Positions 39,901-49,800 of a DNA stretch of 64,000 nucleotides are shown one piece after another. The stretch is from NCBI RefSeq assembly GCF_900156155.1, contig NZ_FTMD01000014.1:1-64000 (forward strand). The letters are read 5' to 3'. The first letter of the stretch is position 1. Each line of letters starts with the position of its first letter. The notes under the pieces are model-generated. The model did not search any database. It saw nothing but the letters and a program-made list of their open reading frames with translations, and was not told the DNA's origin. Position numbers and translations under genes: made by a program. Source of the stretch: Aromatoleum tolulyticum (GTDB lineage: Bacteria; Pseudomonadota; Gammaproteobacteria; Burkholderiales; Rhodocyclaceae).

Positions 39901-40902
39901 ATGAAGCCCCTCGTTCTCCGCCTGCTGATCGCACTCGCGCTCGCCGTCGCAGCCGTGTCCGCCGCCGCGTGGTGGTATGCGCAGCGTCCGCTCAATCTGG
40001 CGCAGCCGGTCGTCGACTTCACGGTCCAGCGCGGGCACACGATGCGCCAGGCGGCGGCGGCGATCGCTGCGGCGGGCGTCGACGTCAGTCCGCGGGCGCT
40101 GTACTGGATCGCGCGGATCACCGGCAAGGCCGGCCGCATCATGGCGGGCAGCTACGAGGTGCACCAGGGCATCACGCCGTGGATGCTCATTTTGAAGCTG
40201 TCCAGCGGCGACGTCTCGCAGGCGGAAGTCCGCTTCGTCGAAGGCTGGAACTTCCGCCAGGTGCGCGCGGCGCTGGAATCCAATCCGCACCTGTTGCAGG
40301 ACACCGCCGGCCTTGCCGACGCCGACATCCTGCGTGCGATCGGGGCGACGGAAACGCATCCGGAAGGGCTGTTCTTCCCAGACACCTACCTCTTCGACAA
40401 GCAGTCGAGCGCAACCGCGGTGTTGCTCCGCGCCTATTCGGCGATGAAGCAGCGCCTCGCGCAGGCGTGGCAAACGCGTGATCCGCGGGTTCCTCTTTCG
40501 TCGCCCTACGAAGCGCTGATCCTCGCATCCATCGTCGAGAAGGAAACCGGACGGCCCGAGGATCGCGGACTGGTCGCCTCGGTCTTCGCCAACCGGCTGC
40601 GCATCGGCATGCGTCTGCAGACCGACCCCACGGTGATCTACGGCTACGGCGAAACTTTCGATGGCCGCCTGAAGAAATGGCACCTCGAAACCGACCACCT
40701 GTACAACACGTACACGCGTGCCGGCCTGCCGCCGACGCCCATCGCGATGCCGGGCGAGGAATCGCTCAACGCCGCGGTCCGCCCGGCACAGACGGAATAC
40801 CTGTATTTCGTCTCGCGCGGCGACGGGACCAGCGAGTTTTCCTCCAACCTCAACGACCACAACAAGGCCGTCAATCGTTATCAGCGGGGATCGGGAAGTT
40901 GA
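39901..40902 (+). CDS. mltG: Endolytic murein transglycosylase MltG
   Basis: 333 residues. Cuts nascent glycan strands and so sets their length. An N-terminal anchor ([20 protein letters not shown]) is followed by the LysM-like part and the YceG domain; the catalytic Glu lies in [20 protein letters not shown], and [10 protein letters not shown] and [14 protein letters not shown] are further family boxes. The stop overlaps the TTG start of tmk (TTGA). First gene of mltG-tmk-holB-pilZ-tatD-ankyrin, a layout kept in betaproteobacteria. Confidence 0.96.
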   Translation: MKPLVLRLLIALALAVAAVSAAAWWYAQRPLNLAQPVVDFTVQRGHTMRQAAAAIAAAGVDVSPRALYWIARITGKAGRIMAGSYEVHQGITPWMLILKLSSGDVSQAEVRFVEGWNFRQVRAALESNPHLLQDTAGLADADILRAIGATETHPEGLFFPDTYLFDKQSSATAVLLRAYSAMKQRLAQAWQTRDPRVPLSSPYEALILASIVEKETGRPEDRGLVASVFANRLRIGMRLQTDPTVIYGYGETFDGRLKKWHLETDHLYNTYTRAGLPPTPIAMPGEESLNAAVRPAQTEYLYFVSRGDGTSEFSSNLNDHNKAVNRYQRGSGS

Positions 40903-41531
40903 ACCAGACGCGCGCCCGCGGGCGCTTCATCACCTTCGAAGGCATCGACGGGGCGGGCAAGAGCAGCCAGATCGCGGCGGTCGTCGCGCTCCTGCAGGCG
41001 CGCGGGCTGACCGTGGACCAGACGCGCGAACCGGGCGGCACGGCCCTCGGCGAAAAACTCCGCGAGCTTCTGCTGCACGAACCCATGCACCTCGAGACCG
41101 AGGCGATGCTGATGTTCGCCGCGCGCCGCGAACATCTCGCCGCCCGCATCCATCCGGCGCTCGAGGCCGGCAGCTGGGTGGTGTCCGACCGCTTCACCGA
41201 TGCCACCTACGCCTACCAGGTGGGTGGACGCGGGCTCGACGCGGCGAAGTTCTCCGCCCTCGAGGACTGGGTGCACCCCGGCTTCCAGCCCGACCTGACC
41301 CTCGTCTTCGACCTGCCGCCGGAAGTCGCCGCCGCACGCGTCGCCAACACCGGCAACGCACCGGACCGCTTCGAGCGCGAGCAGCGCGACTTTTTCGAGC
41401 GCGTGCGTGCGGCCTACCTCGAACGCGCGCACATGGCCCCGCAGCGTATCTGCGTCATCGCGGCCGACCGTGCGCCCGAACAGATCCGTGCCGAGATCGA
41501 GGCGATCGTCGCGGAGCGTTTCTTCCGATGA
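40899..41531 (+). CDS. tmk: Thymidylate kinase
   Basis: 210 residues from a TTG start that overlaps the mltG TGA; no ATG exists before the P-loop, so the rare start is likely. [14 protein letters not shown] is the P-loop, [18 protein letters not shown] the dTMP-binding DRX-like box, and [11 protein letters not shown] the catalytic Arg region. The stop overlaps the holB start (ATGA). Makes dTDP from dTMP. Rare TTG plus overlap implies low, coupled synthesis. Confidence 0.95.
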   Translation: MNQTRARGRFITFEGIDGAGKSSQIAAVVALLQARGLTVDQTREPGGTALGEKLRELLLHEPMHLETEAMLMFAARREHLAARIHPALEAGSWVVSDRFTDATYAYQVGGRGLDAAKFSALEDWVHPGFQPDLTLVFDLPPEVAAARVANTGNAPDRFEREQRDFFERVRAAYLERAHMAPQRICVIAADRAPEQIRAEIEAIVAERFFR

Positions 41532-42586
41532 TCCATCCCTGGCTGGCGGACACCTGGCAGCGGCTGGTCGGCCTCGGCGGGCGGCTGCCGCATGCGCTGC
41601 TCTTCGTCGGGCCGGAAGGCCTCGGCAAGCGCGACCTCGCCGATACGCTCGCGGCTCGCCTGCTGTGCTCGGCCCCTGCAGTGGACGGGCACGCCTGCGG
41701 TCACTGCGTGCCCTGCCAGCTGCGCCTTTCCGGCAATCACCCCGACCTGCTGCCCATCGTTCCTGAAGCCGATGCGGCGCCGGAGAGCGAGGGCGGGGAA
41801 GGCGGCGAGGGCGGCGAGGGGGGCAGCGGCAAGAAAAAGTCCTCGCAGATCCGGATCGAACAGATCCGCGACCTGCAGGAAACGCTCTCGGTGACCGGAC
41901 ACCAGAGCAGCCGGCGCGTGATCGTCGTCGATCCGGCCGAGGCGATGAATGCCTTCACCGCCAACGCCCTGCTGAAACTGCTCGAAGAGCCGCCGGAAGG
42001 CTGCATCTTCCTGCTCGTGTCGTCGGCGCCGCGCCGCCTGCTGCCGACGATCCGCAGCCGCTGCCAGCAGTGGAGTTTCTCGCGTCCGGCCGATGACGTC
42101 GTCGCGCAATGGCTCTTGGGCCCGGACGCGCCGCCCGCGGATCTGCTCGCGCTCACCGGCGGCATGCCGCTCGCTGCCCAGCGCCTCGCGAAGAGCGGCT
42201 CGGACGCCCTTCTGCGGCGCTTCGTGAAGGACATCGCGGCGCTGCCGGCCGGCGATCCGCTGAAACTCGCCGGCCAATGGGAAAGCTGGCTCAAGTCGAA
42301 GGAAGCGCTCGCCGCCGGCTTCGGCATGCCGCAGCTCGTCGAGTGGATCCAGCGCTGGGTCACCGACCTCGCATCGTTGCGCCTCGGCGGGCGCGTGCGC
42401 TTCTTTCCCGGCGAGGATGGTGTCATCGCCGCGCTCGCCCAACGCACGAGCGTGGCCGCGGTGACGAACTGCTACAATGAACTCGCCCGGATTCGCCGGG
42501 TCGTACAGCATCCGCTGAATGCAAGGCTGATGCTCGAAGACATGCTCCTGCGCTATGCGCGCGCCGTGACCGGAACCCGCCGATGA
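41528..42586 (+). CDS. holB: DNA polymerase III subunit delta'
   Basis: 352 residues, a clamp-loader subunit. AAA+ features: [20 protein letters not shown], zinc site [37 protein letters not shown] and [12 protein letters not shown], the SRC motif. A low-complexity linker of Glu/Gly repeats (about residues 78-98, coded by repeated GGCGAGGGC units at 41790-41830) sits between the zinc site and the [14 protein letters not shown] helix, longer than I would expect from relatives. Coupled by overlap to tmk and to the PilZ gene. Confidence 0.94.
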   Translation: MIHPWLADTWQRLVGLGGRLPHALLFVGPEGLGKRDLADTLAARLLCSAPAVDGHACGHCVPCQLRLSGNHPDLLPIVPEADAAPESEGGEGGEGGEGGSGKKKSSQIRIEQIRDLQETLSVTGHQSSRRVIVVDPAEAMNAFTANALLKLLEEPPEGCIFLLVSSAPRRLLPTIRSRCQQWSFSRPADDVVAQWLLGPDAPPADLLALTGGMPLAAQRLAKSGSDALLRRFVKDIAALPAGDPLKLAGQWESWLKSKEALAAGFGMPQLVEWIQRWVTDLASLRLGGRVRFFPGEDGVIAALAQRTSVAAVTNCYNELARIRRVVQHPLNARLMLEDMLLRYARAVTGTRR

Positions 42587-42948
42587 GCGAAGCTCCCAAA
42601 CCGAGCGTCGCACGCCCCAGCGTGCTGTCGCTGAACATCAACTCGAAGTCCGCGCTGTACGCCGCCTACATGCCCTTTCTGGCCAATGGCGGCATCTTCG
42701 TGCCGACGCCGCGTGTGCATGCGCTCGGGGACGAGGTCTTCATGCTGCTGCAGCTCATGGACGACCCGACCAAGCATCCGGTCGCGGCGACCGTCGTGTG
42801 GGTCACGCCCCACGGCGCGCAGGGCGGCAAGACCCAGGGTATCGGCGTGCATTTCAGTTCGGACGAATCCGGCAAGGCGCTGCGTGCGCGCATCGAGCAG
42901 ATCCTCGCCGGGCACCTCGGCTCGAACCGCCCCACCCATACTCTGTGA
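42583..42948 (+). CDS. PilZ-domain protein
   Basis: 121 residues. Betaproteobacterial PilZ proteins at this place, between holB and tatD, are needed for type IV pilus function. The sequence has the fold strands (LYAAYMPFLANGGIFVP, VAATVVWVTP, GIGVHF) but no RxxxR / DxSxxG pair for cyclic di-GMP binding, so it probably belongs to the non-binding PilZ class. Its ATG overlaps the holB stop; tatD follows after 10 bases. Confidence 0.88.
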   Translation: MSEAPKPSVARPSVLSLNINSKSALYAAYMPFLANGGIFVPTPRVHALGDEVFMLLQLMDDPTKHPVAATVVWVTPHGAQGGKTQGIGVHFSSDESGKALRARIEQILAGHLGSNRPTHTL

Positions 42949-42958
42949 AGCTTCATCG

Positions 42959-43732
42959 ATGTTCGTAGATTCACACTGTCACCTGGATTTCCCCGACCTG
43001 GCGGAGCGCGAAGAGGCCATCCTCGCAGCGATGGCGGAAAACCGCGTCGGCCACGCGCTGTGCGTCAGCGTCAAGATGGAAGATTTCCCCCGCGTCCTCG
43101 CCCTCGCGGAGCGCCACGCCAATCTGTTCGCCTCGGTGGGCGTGCATCCGGACAACGACGGCGTGGAAGAGCCGGACGAAGCGCGCCTGCTGGCGCTGGC
43201 CGACCACCCCAAGATCGTCGCGATCGGCGAGACCGGGCTCGACTACTACTGGCAGAAGGACGCGCCCGAGTGGCAGCGCGAACGCTTCCGCACCCACATC
43301 CGCGCGGCCCGCAAGTGCGGCAAGCCGCTGATCGTGCATACGCGTTCCGCCGCCGATGACACCCTGCGCCTGATGCGCGAGGAGCGGGCCGGCGAGGCCG
43401 GCGGCGTGATGCACTGCTTCACCGAATCGCGCGAAGTCGCCGAGGCCGCCCTCGATCTCGGCTTCTACATCTCGTTCTCCGGCATCGTCACGTTCAAGAG
43501 CGCCAAGGACCTGAAGGCCGTCGCGCAATATGTGCCGCTCGACCGCCTGCTGATCGAAACCGATGCGCCGTATCTCGCGCCGGTGCCGCATCGCGGCAAG
43601 ACCAACGAGCCCGCCTGGGTCGTCCATGTCGCCGAAGAGATCGCCCGCCTGCGCAACGAGCCGCTCGAACGCATCGAATCCGCCACCACCGAAAACTTCT
43701 TCCGACTGTTCCGCCATGCCCAAGCCCACTGA
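42959..43732 (+). CDS. TatD-family metal-dependent hydrolase (DNase)
   Basis: 257 residues, TIM-barrel. Metal ligands and family boxes: MFVDSHCHLDF, IGETGLDYYW, KPLIVHTRSAADD, GGVMHCFTES and LIETDAPYLAPVPHRGK. Enzymes of this group act as 3'-5' DNases or deacylases of D-aminoacyl-tRNA; the best guess is a YcfH-type enzyme. It overlaps the ankyrin gene by 17 bases at its end and starts behind a weak site (no clear Shine-Dalgarno), suggesting coupling to pilZ. Confidence 0.93.
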   Translation: MFVDSHCHLDFPDLAEREEAILAAMAENRVGHALCVSVKMEDFPRVLALAERHANLFASVGVHPDNDGVEEPDEARLLALADHPKIVAIGETGLDYYWQKDAPEWQRERFRTHIRAARKCGKPLIVHTRSAADDTLRLMREERAGEAGGVMHCFTESREVAEAALDLGFYISFSGIVTFKSAKDLKAVAQYVPLDRLLIETDAPYLAPVPHRGKTNEPAWVVHVAEEIARLRNEPLERIESATTENFFRLFRHAQAH

Positions 43733-44381
43733 ATCGATCAAGCGCCTCGTCATCTCCGCGATCCTCGCAAGCGCGCTCCTCGGCGCCGCGGCGCACGCCG
43801 ACAGTTACGAAGATGCGCTCAGCTCGGCGCGCCGCGGCGATACGCCGCAGCTCATGCAGCTGATCTCGCGCGGCCTGGATCCGAACACCGTGGACGCCCA
43901 GGGCAGTTCCCTGCTGATCCTCGCCGCGCGCGAAGGCAACCTCGATACCGTGAAGGAGCTGCTCAAGCATCGTCCCAAGGTGTCGTTGCGCAACGCGGCG
44001 GGCGATTCCGCGCTGATGATGGCGGTGCTCAAGGGTGAGACCGCCGTCGTCGACGTGCTGCTCGAGGCGGGTGCGGAGGTGAACCACGATGGCTGGACGC
44101 CGTTGATGTACGCCGCCTTCGAGGGGCGTACCGAAATCGTCGATCGCCTGCTCGCGCGCGGGGCGGACGTCGCTGCGCTGGCGCCGAACGGTTCCAGTCC
44201 GTTGATGCTGGCGGCGCGCAATGGCCATATCGACGTTGTCCGTCGCCTGCTCAAGACCAGCGTCGATCTCGACCAGAAGAACGATGCCGGCTTCACGGCC
44301 GAAACCTGGGCGCTGGAAAACGGCAATACCGACATTGCCGGGCTGTTGCGGGCTGAACGCAGCCGCCGCCAGGCGCGCTGA
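43716..44381 (+). CDS. Exported ankyrin-repeat protein
   Basis: 221 residues with a signal peptide (LVISAILASALLGAAAHA). From about 30 on, five ankyrin units can be counted with the G-x-T/S-x-L-x-x-A pattern: GSSLLILAAREGNLDTVKEL, GDSALMMAVLKGETAVVDVL, GWTPLMYAAFEGRTEIVDRL, GSSPLMLAARNGHIDVVRRL and a final GFTAETWALENGNTDIAGLL. The protein is a periplasmic binding scaffold; the partner is unknown. The start overlaps the end of tatD, a gene pair common in betaproteobacteria. Confidence 0.92.
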   Translation: MPKPTESIKRLVISAILASALLGAAAHADSYEDALSSARRGDTPQLMQLISRGLDPNTVDAQGSSLLILAAREGNLDTVKELLKHRPKVSLRNAAGDSALMMAVLKGETAVVDVLLEAGAEVNHDGWTPLMYAAFEGRTEIVDRLLARGADVAALAPNGSSPLMLAARNGHIDVVRRLLKTSVDLDQKNDAGFTAETWALENGNTDIAGLLRAERSRRQAR

Positions 44382-44389
44382 TCTTCTTC

Positions 44390-45355
44390 TCAGCGCCCGG
44401 ACGGCAGGGGCGCGGGGGGTGATTCCTCGTGCCGCCCTCGCGCCGCCGAACCGAGGACCGGGGCGAAGCGCGCCGCCGTCGTGACCGTGGTCGCGTGGAT
44501 CGCGACCGTGTCATCGATCTCGCGCGCGTAACCGCCCGCCATCGCGACCGCCACCGGCGTGCCATGCGCGACGCAGCGCTGCAGCACCAGCTCGTCGCGC
44601 GCCGCGAGCCCCTCGAAACTCAGCCCCAGACGGCCCAGGCGGTCGTCGCGATAGGGGTCGGCCCCCGCTAGATAGATGGCGAGATCCGGTTGCATCGTCG
44701 CGAACACCTGCTCCAGGCCATGGCGCAGCGCAGCGAGGTAATCCGCGTCGCCGGTGCCGTCGGGAAGCTCGATGTCGAGGCTGGAGCTCGCCTTGCGGAA
44801 GGGGAAATTCTTCTCGCCGTGGAGGCTCAGCGTGAAGACGTCCGGGACGCCGCCGAGTATCGTTGCCGTCCCGTCGCCCTGGTGGACGTCGCAGTCGATG
44901 ATCGCCACCGTGCGCGCACGGCCCTCCGCACGCATCGCCAGCGCGGCGATGGCCGCGTCGTTGAATACGCAGAAGCCCGACCCGAAATCGCGATGCGCGT
45001 GGTGCGTGCCGCCGGCCAGGTTCGCCGCGCAGCCCTCGACGAGCGCGTGCCGGCACGCCGCGAGCGTCGCCCCCGCCGAGCGCCGCGAGCGCTCCACCAT
45101 CTGCGCCGACCACGGAAAGCCGATGCGCCGTTGTTCGGCGGCGTCCAGCGTTCCGCTCGCAACGCGATCAAGGTACGCCGCGTCGTGCGCCCGCAGGATC
45201 TCGGCATCGGTGGCCGCCTCGGGAATGATGAAATCGTCGTGCGAGAACAGGCCGCCGTTCCATAGCCGCTCGCGCAGGCGCGAATACTTCTCCATCGGGA
45301 AACGGTGCCCGGCGGGCAGCGGCAGGACGAAGTGGTCGGCGTAGAACAGTTTCAC
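44390..45355 (-). CDS. Histone-deacetylase-family (acetylpolyamine/acetoin-type) deacetylase
   Basis: 321 residues from a GTG at 45355, which precedes the first conserved strand KLFYADHFVLPLPAGHRFPM. Zinc-site boxes of the arginase/deacetylase fold are complete: GGTHHAHRDFGSGFCVFND and DCDVHQGDGTA, with the late LAGADPYRDDRLGRL. Bacterial members deacetylate acetylpolyamines or small acyl-amides; the substrate is not readable here. It lies convergent to the ankyrin gene, and separate from sbcC, 70 bases away. Confidence 0.9.
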   Translation of the reverse strand: MKLFYADHFVLPLPAGHRFPMEKYSRLRERLWNGGLFSHDDFIIPEAATDAEILRAHDAAYLDRVASGTLDAAEQRRIGFPWSAQMVERSRRSAGATLAACRHALVEGCAANLAGGTHHAHRDFGSGFCVFNDAAIAALAMRAEGRARTVAIIDCDVHQGDGTATILGGVPDVFTLSLHGEKNFPFRKASSSLDIELPDGTGDADYLAALRHGLEQVFATMQPDLAIYLAGADPYRDDRLGRLGLSFEGLAARDELVLQRCVAHGTPVAVAMAGGYAREIDDTVAIHATTVTTAARFAPVLGSAARGRHEESPPAPLPSGR

Positions 45356-45425
45356 CCGGTTACTCCGCAGCGGGTTCCGGCATGAACCCTGTCTGCCATG
45401 GCCTTGGCGATTCGTTCCTGCGTGG

Positions 45426-48400
45426 TCATGCGCATCCCCGAATCCGGACATGGCTTCCGGCGGCCCCGAGGCTCACCTCGATGCCCGTGTCGATCTGCCG
45501 TTTCAGTTCATCGACATGGGAAATGATGCCGACCATGCGGCCCTTCTGCTGCAGGTCGATCAGCGCCTTCATGGCCATGTCGAGCGATTCCGGATCGAGG
45601 CTGCCGAAGCCCTCGTCGATGAAGAGGGTGTCGAGCTGGATACCGCCGGCGTAGGACTGGACGACGTCCGACAGGCCGAGTGCGAGCGACAGCGATGCCA
45701 TGAAGCCTTCGCCGCCCGAGAGCGTGCTGGCCGGGCGGGCGCGCCCGGTGTAGTCGTCGAAGACTTCCAGGTCCAGTCCCGAGGCCTTGCGGGCGTCGGC
45801 GACGTCGGTCCGGCGCTGCAGCGTGTAGCGGCCGCAGCTCATGGCCTTCAGGCGCAGCGATGCCTGGCGCAGCACGTCGTCGAGGAGCGCGGCGAGGACG
45901 AAGCGCTGGAAGGTGAGCTTGCGGCTGTTGTCGCCGTTGGCGATGGCTGCGAGGTGGCCCATTACGCGGTAGCGGTCTTCGATGCCGCCCAGTTCCCGGC
46001 GGATGCCCGCGAGCGCGTCCAGCGTCCTGCGCTCGTGGGCGATCTTCTCCTTGAGGGTGTTCTGCTGCGCGACAAGCGCTTCGACGCGCTCCCGCGTTGC
46101 GCTCTGGACATTCTTCAGTGCGGGTAGGTCGGGCGGCGTTTTCTCCGCGACGCAGCCTTCGGCGCGTGCCACGCGTTCCTTGGCGGCGGCGAGCGCTTCG
46201 TCGTGCGCCTGCAGGCTGGTGCGCAAGGCGGCGATCGCATCGGGGGAGCGACGGGCCTGCAGGAAGCCGTCCTCGCCGGCGAAACCGTGTTCGTTCAAAC
46301 TGCGGATGAGGGTTTCGCGCGCCTCGGTGCTGCGGCGTTCGGCCGCGGCGAGCGATTCGCTCAGGGTCGCGAGGGTGGCCCGGGCGGCGGCGTCGGCGGC
46401 GTGGGCTTGTCGATGTGCGTCCTGTGCCGTCTTCAGTTGTTCGAGGAGCTGGTCGCTGCGCACCTGCGCCGCACGGATCGTGCGCTCGAGCGCGTCGTCT
46501 TCACGCAGGTCGGCGGGGACTTGGGCGGACCGCTCGGCGACCCGCGACGCCGCCGTGGCGGCCGCGAGTCCCGCTTCCTCGCTCTTGCCGCGCGCAAGCT
46601 CCACGGCCTGCGTCGTGGCGGCGAGGTCCCGATCGCAGGTCTCGATCCCGGCTCTTGCCAGGTTCAAGGCCGTCGCGGCCTGCCTGGCGGCGGCGAGTTC
46701 CCGTTCGAGCGTCTGCAGGGCCTGTCGTGCCGCCGCCGCATCGGGCACCTCAGCGGGCAGGCCGGACAGCAGGGTCGTGACGGTCGATTCGTCGGCGGCG
46801 ACCCGGTTGGCGGCTTCGTGATGGGCGGATCGGGCCTGATCCAGCGCGCCTTCGGCTTTCTGCAGCGCGGCGGTGGCGGCGCGCAGCTCCGTTTCGCTCG
46901 GGACGGCCTCGCCGCTCGCGGCGGGGTGGGGATGCTCGAGGCCGCCGCAGACGGGGCAGGGCTCTCCGTCCGCGAGGTGGTGCGCGAGCACGGCGGCCTG
47001 TCCGTCGCGCCAGCGTGCTTCGAGGGCTTCCTTGTGTTCGAGCGCGCGCTGGCGAGCGGTTTGCGCCGCTTCGAAGGCGCGTTTGCGGTTGCCGGCTTCG
47101 GTCTGGTTCGTGGCGAGCGTGGCCTTTGCGGCAGCAAGCCGGGTGAGCGCAGCGACGCGCTGGGTTTGCTGCTCGATCTGGACCTGCAGGGCGTCGCAGC
47201 GGTTCGCCTGCGGGCCGTGGAGTTCGATGGCCTGCTGCAGCGCGCTGCGTTGGGTGGTCAGGTTGTCGTGCTGCGTCTGCAGTCCGGCGAGCGATTGCAG
47301 GGCCGAGCGTGCGGAGGTGTCGGCCGCGGCCAGCTCGCGCTGTGCGACTTTCAGTCCCAGCACGGTCTCGCGCAGGCCTTCGAGGCGCGCATGTTCGCGT
47401 GCAGCGGCATCGCGCTCGGCTGCGCGAGCGGTTTCCGCAGTCACCACGGTTTCGGCCACCGACAGTGCCGCCGTCGCGCTTTCCGCGCTGCCTTTGGCCG
47501 TCCCGGTCTGCTCGGCAAGCTGCTGCTGGTGCCGGCGTGCCTCGGTAAAGCCTGCGTGCGCGGGGATGACGTTCTGCGCGCGCGTGGCGTCTTCCAGCTC
47601 GCGCCGTTGCGCATCCGCGAGCGCCGCCCCGGCCGTCAGTTTCTCCAGGGCCTGCTGCGCCAGGTCGACTTCCTTGAACTGGGCGGTCAGCGCTTCGCCT
47701 GCGGCGAGCGCCGCAGAGGCCGCGGCGTCGTCGCTGCGGCTCTGCTTCTCCTGGATGGCGAGCTCGGCAAGGCGGGTTTCGGATTCGCTCACGCGCGCGG
47801 CCAGTTCGTCGCCGGATTGCGCGCCGGCCTGCTCCAGCAGCGTCGTGCGCCGCGTCCTGGCCGCCTCCGCCTGTTGTTCGAGCTGGCGCGCGGAGCCGCT
47901 GAGGCGTTCCTGCAGGCGCTTGTAGGTCTCGGTCGAGAACAGCGCTTCGAGGATCTTCTCGCGATCCCTGGAGTCGGCGGTCAGGAGTTTTCGGAACTGC
48001 CCCTGGGGCAGCATGATCACTTGGCGGAACTGGTCGGCCTCGAAGCCCAGGAGCGCGACGATGCGCTCGGTGACCTCGGTGGTCTTGCTCACCAGCGGCG
48101 TCCAGTCGCCTGTGGCGGCGGCGTCGTGGACGTGAAGCTCGGCCTTTGCCGGCGTTTTGACCAGTTCCTTCTTGCCGCGCAGGGCGGTGCGTTCCTGCTC
48201 GGGCGAGCGGCGGATGCGGTAGCGCGTGCCGGCGAGTTCGAACTCGAACTCGACTTCCGTCAGGACGCTGTCCGGGGCGTGGTGGCTGCGCATTTCCCTG
48301 GCGGAGCGCTCGCTGCCGGAGGTTTCGCCGTAGAGCGCATAGCAGATGCCGTCGAGGAGCGAGGTCTTGCCCGCGCCGGTCGGGCCGTGGATGAGGAAGA

Positions 48401-48488
48401 GGGCGTCGGAGGGCAGTGCGCCGAAGTCGATTTCCTCGCGGCCGGCGAAGGGGCCGAAGGCTTGCAGGGCGAGGCGGCAGGGCTTCAT
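45426..48488 (-). CDS. sbcC: Exonuclease subunit SbcC
   Basis: 1020 residues of the SMC/Rad50 fold. Walker A is GPTGAGKTSLLDGICYAL near residue 35; long coiled-coil arms flank the zinc hook CPVCGGLEHPHP around residue 500; the ABC signature TLSGGEGFMASLSLALGL and Walker B FIDEGFGSLDPE stand near the C-terminus. With SbcD it cuts DNA hairpins and protein-blocked ends. The ATG overlaps the stop of sbcD (ATGA). Full length for a beta-proteobacterial SbcC; no defect seen. Confidence 0.97.
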   Translation of the reverse strand: MKPCRLALQAFGPFAGREEIDFGALPSDALFLIHGPTGAGKTSLLDGICYALYGETSGSERSAREMRSHHAPDSVLTEVEFEFELAGTRYRIRRSPEQERTALRGKKELVKTPAKAELHVHDAAATGDWTPLVSKTTEVTERIVALLGFEADQFRQVIMLPQGQFRKLLTADSRDREKILEALFSTETYKRLQERLSGSARQLEQQAEAARTRRTTLLEQAGAQSGDELAARVSESETRLAELAIQEKQSRSDDAAASAALAAGEALTAQFKEVDLAQQALEKLTAGAALADAQRRELEDATRAQNVIPAHAGFTEARRHQQQLAEQTGTAKGSAESATAALSVAETVVTAETARAAERDAAAREHARLEGLRETVLGLKVAQRELAAADTSARSALQSLAGLQTQHDNLTTQRSALQQAIELHGPQANRCDALQVQIEQQTQRVAALTRLAAAKATLATNQTEAGNRKRAFEAAQTARQRALEHKEALEARWRDGQAAVLAHHLADGEPCPVCGGLEHPHPAASGEAVPSETELRAATAALQKAEGALDQARSAHHEAANRVAADESTVTTLLSGLPAEVPDAAAARQALQTLERELAAARQAATALNLARAGIETCDRDLAATTQAVELARGKSEEAGLAAATAASRVAERSAQVPADLREDDALERTIRAAQVRSDQLLEQLKTAQDAHRQAHAADAAARATLATLSESLAAAERRSTEARETLIRSLNEHGFAGEDGFLQARRSPDAIAALRTSLQAHDEALAAAKERVARAEGCVAEKTPPDLPALKNVQSATRERVEALVAQQNTLKEKIAHERRTLDALAGIRRELGGIEDRYRVMGHLAAIANGDNSRKLTFQRFVLAALLDDVLRQASLRLKAMSCGRYTLQRRTDVADARKASGLDLEVFDDYTGRARPASTLSGGEGFMASLSLALGLSDVVQSYAGGIQLDTLFIDEGFGSLDPESLDMAMKALIDLQQKGRMVGIISHVDELKRQIDTGIEVSLGAAGSHVRIRGCA

Positions 48489-49711
48489 TGCGCGGCCTCC
48501 CGATCGGCCCGGGCGAGGGCGGCGATCTCGGCATGCAGGAGCTGCGCGGCGGGTTCGTCCAGGTCGGCGCCGGTCATCTCGCGATAGAAGCTGGCGAACA
48601 GGTCCTGCGTCTCGACCTTGCGGTGATCCGTGCCGGCGTCGAGACCGGCGCCGCTGCCGGACAGCTGCGGGCGTTCGATGGAAAGCGCGTTGGGGTAGGC
48701 CGTGCGCAGCTTGCTCATCGCGTCGAGGATTGCGCCGGTGTCGGAGATGCGTGCCAGCACGTAGTCGTCGCGGCGCGGGTCGTCGGCCGCCTGGCGGACG
48801 ATGTCCTCGAGCGGACCTTCGAGGACGCGCAGGTCGCGGCGCGGGGTGAGCGGCACGCGGCGGATTGCGGTGCGGCCGCGGCCGTCGATGTCGACCAGCG
48901 AGACGCTCTTGGCGTGCCCGGTTTCGGCGAAGGAATACTTCATCAGCGAGCCGGCGTAGTCGAGGCGACCGCTTTCCAGTGTTTGCGGGCGGTGCAGGTG
49001 GCCCAGCGCGACGAAATCGATGCCGTCGAAGACGTCGCTGCCCACCGCCTCGGTGCCGCCGACCGAGAGGGGACGTTCCGACTCCGAGGCCGTGCCGCCG
49101 ATCACGAAGGCGTGGGCGAGGACGACCGAGCGCCGCGAGCGGTCATGGCGTTCGCGCACCCGGTTCAGCTGTGCCTTGAGGCCGGCGTGATGGTCCGCGA
49201 TGGAGTCCTCGGCCAGGCAGTGCCGCAGCATCGAGGGTTCGGCGTAGGGCAGGGGGTAGAACGCGACCTCGCCGTCGGCATCGCGCAGGATCACCGGCGC
49301 GATGTCCGCCGTGACGGTGCCGCGCACGGTCAGGCCGGCCTCGGACAGCAGGCGGGCGCCGAAACCGAGGCGGTCGGGGCTGTCGTGGTTGCCGGCGATC
49401 AGGATGACCGGCACGCGCTCGCCGATCACGATGCGGGTGAGGGTGTCGTCGAGCAGGCGCACGGCCTCGGCCGGCGGGACGGAGCGGTCGTAGATATCCC
49501 CGGCCACGAGCACGGCGTCGGGCTTTTCGGCGTGGATCAGCGCGACGAGGTCGTCGAGGACCTGAGCCTGGTCTTCGAGCAGCGACACGCCGTGATAGAC
49601 GCGGCCGAGGTGCCAGTCGGCGGTATGCAGGATTCTCAATTCGTGAGTCTCGACAGGAAGTGGGTTGCCATTCGGCCACCGCGGCGTGGCAGGGGCTGAA
49701 ATATCGCTCAT
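48485..49711 (-). CDS. sbcD: Exonuclease subunit SbcD
   Basis: A metallophosphoesterase nuclease that works with SbcC. The metal-binding boxes are complete: LHTADWHLGRVYHG, GDIYDRSVPP, IAGNHDSPDRLG, VVLAHAFVIGG and ALGHLHRPQTL. The start is uncertain: ATG at 49711 is used here (408 residues), but the family normally begins just before RILHTADWHLG, where a TTG stands at 49639. The product then has 384 residues. A GTG at 49729 is a third choice. First gene of the sbcDC pair, transcribed away from eutC. Confidence 0.93.
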   Translation of the reverse strand: MSDISAPATPRWPNGNPLPVETHELRILHTADWHLGRVYHGVSLLEDQAQVLDDLVALIHAEKPDAVLVAGDIYDRSVPPAEAVRLLDDTLTRIVIGERVPVILIAGNHDSPDRLGFGARLLSEAGLTVRGTVTADIAPVILRDADGEVAFYPLPYAEPSMLRHCLAEDSIADHHAGLKAQLNRVRERHDRSRRSVVLAHAFVIGGTASESERPLSVGGTEAVGSDVFDGIDFVALGHLHRPQTLESGRLDYAGSLMKYSFAETGHAKSVSLVDIDGRGRTAIRRVPLTPRRDLRVLEGPLEDIVRQAADDPRRDDYVLARISDTGAILDAMSKLRTAYPNALSIERPQLSGSGAGLDAGTDHRKVETQDLFASFYREMTGADLDEPAAQLLHAEIAALARADREAAQ

Positions 49712-49800
49712 CGCGGCCCGTCTGGCCACTCATCTGCGTGCAGGCGGAGTACGTTGGGCATTGTGCGGGCCGCTTCACCGTGCGGCACCCCACCCTCCGG

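Noticed and set aside
46203-48587. Plus-strand frame of 794 codons opposite sbcC
   Set aside because: Antisense of the SbcC coiled coil. Gly/Arg-rich repeats reflect sbcC codon periodicity.
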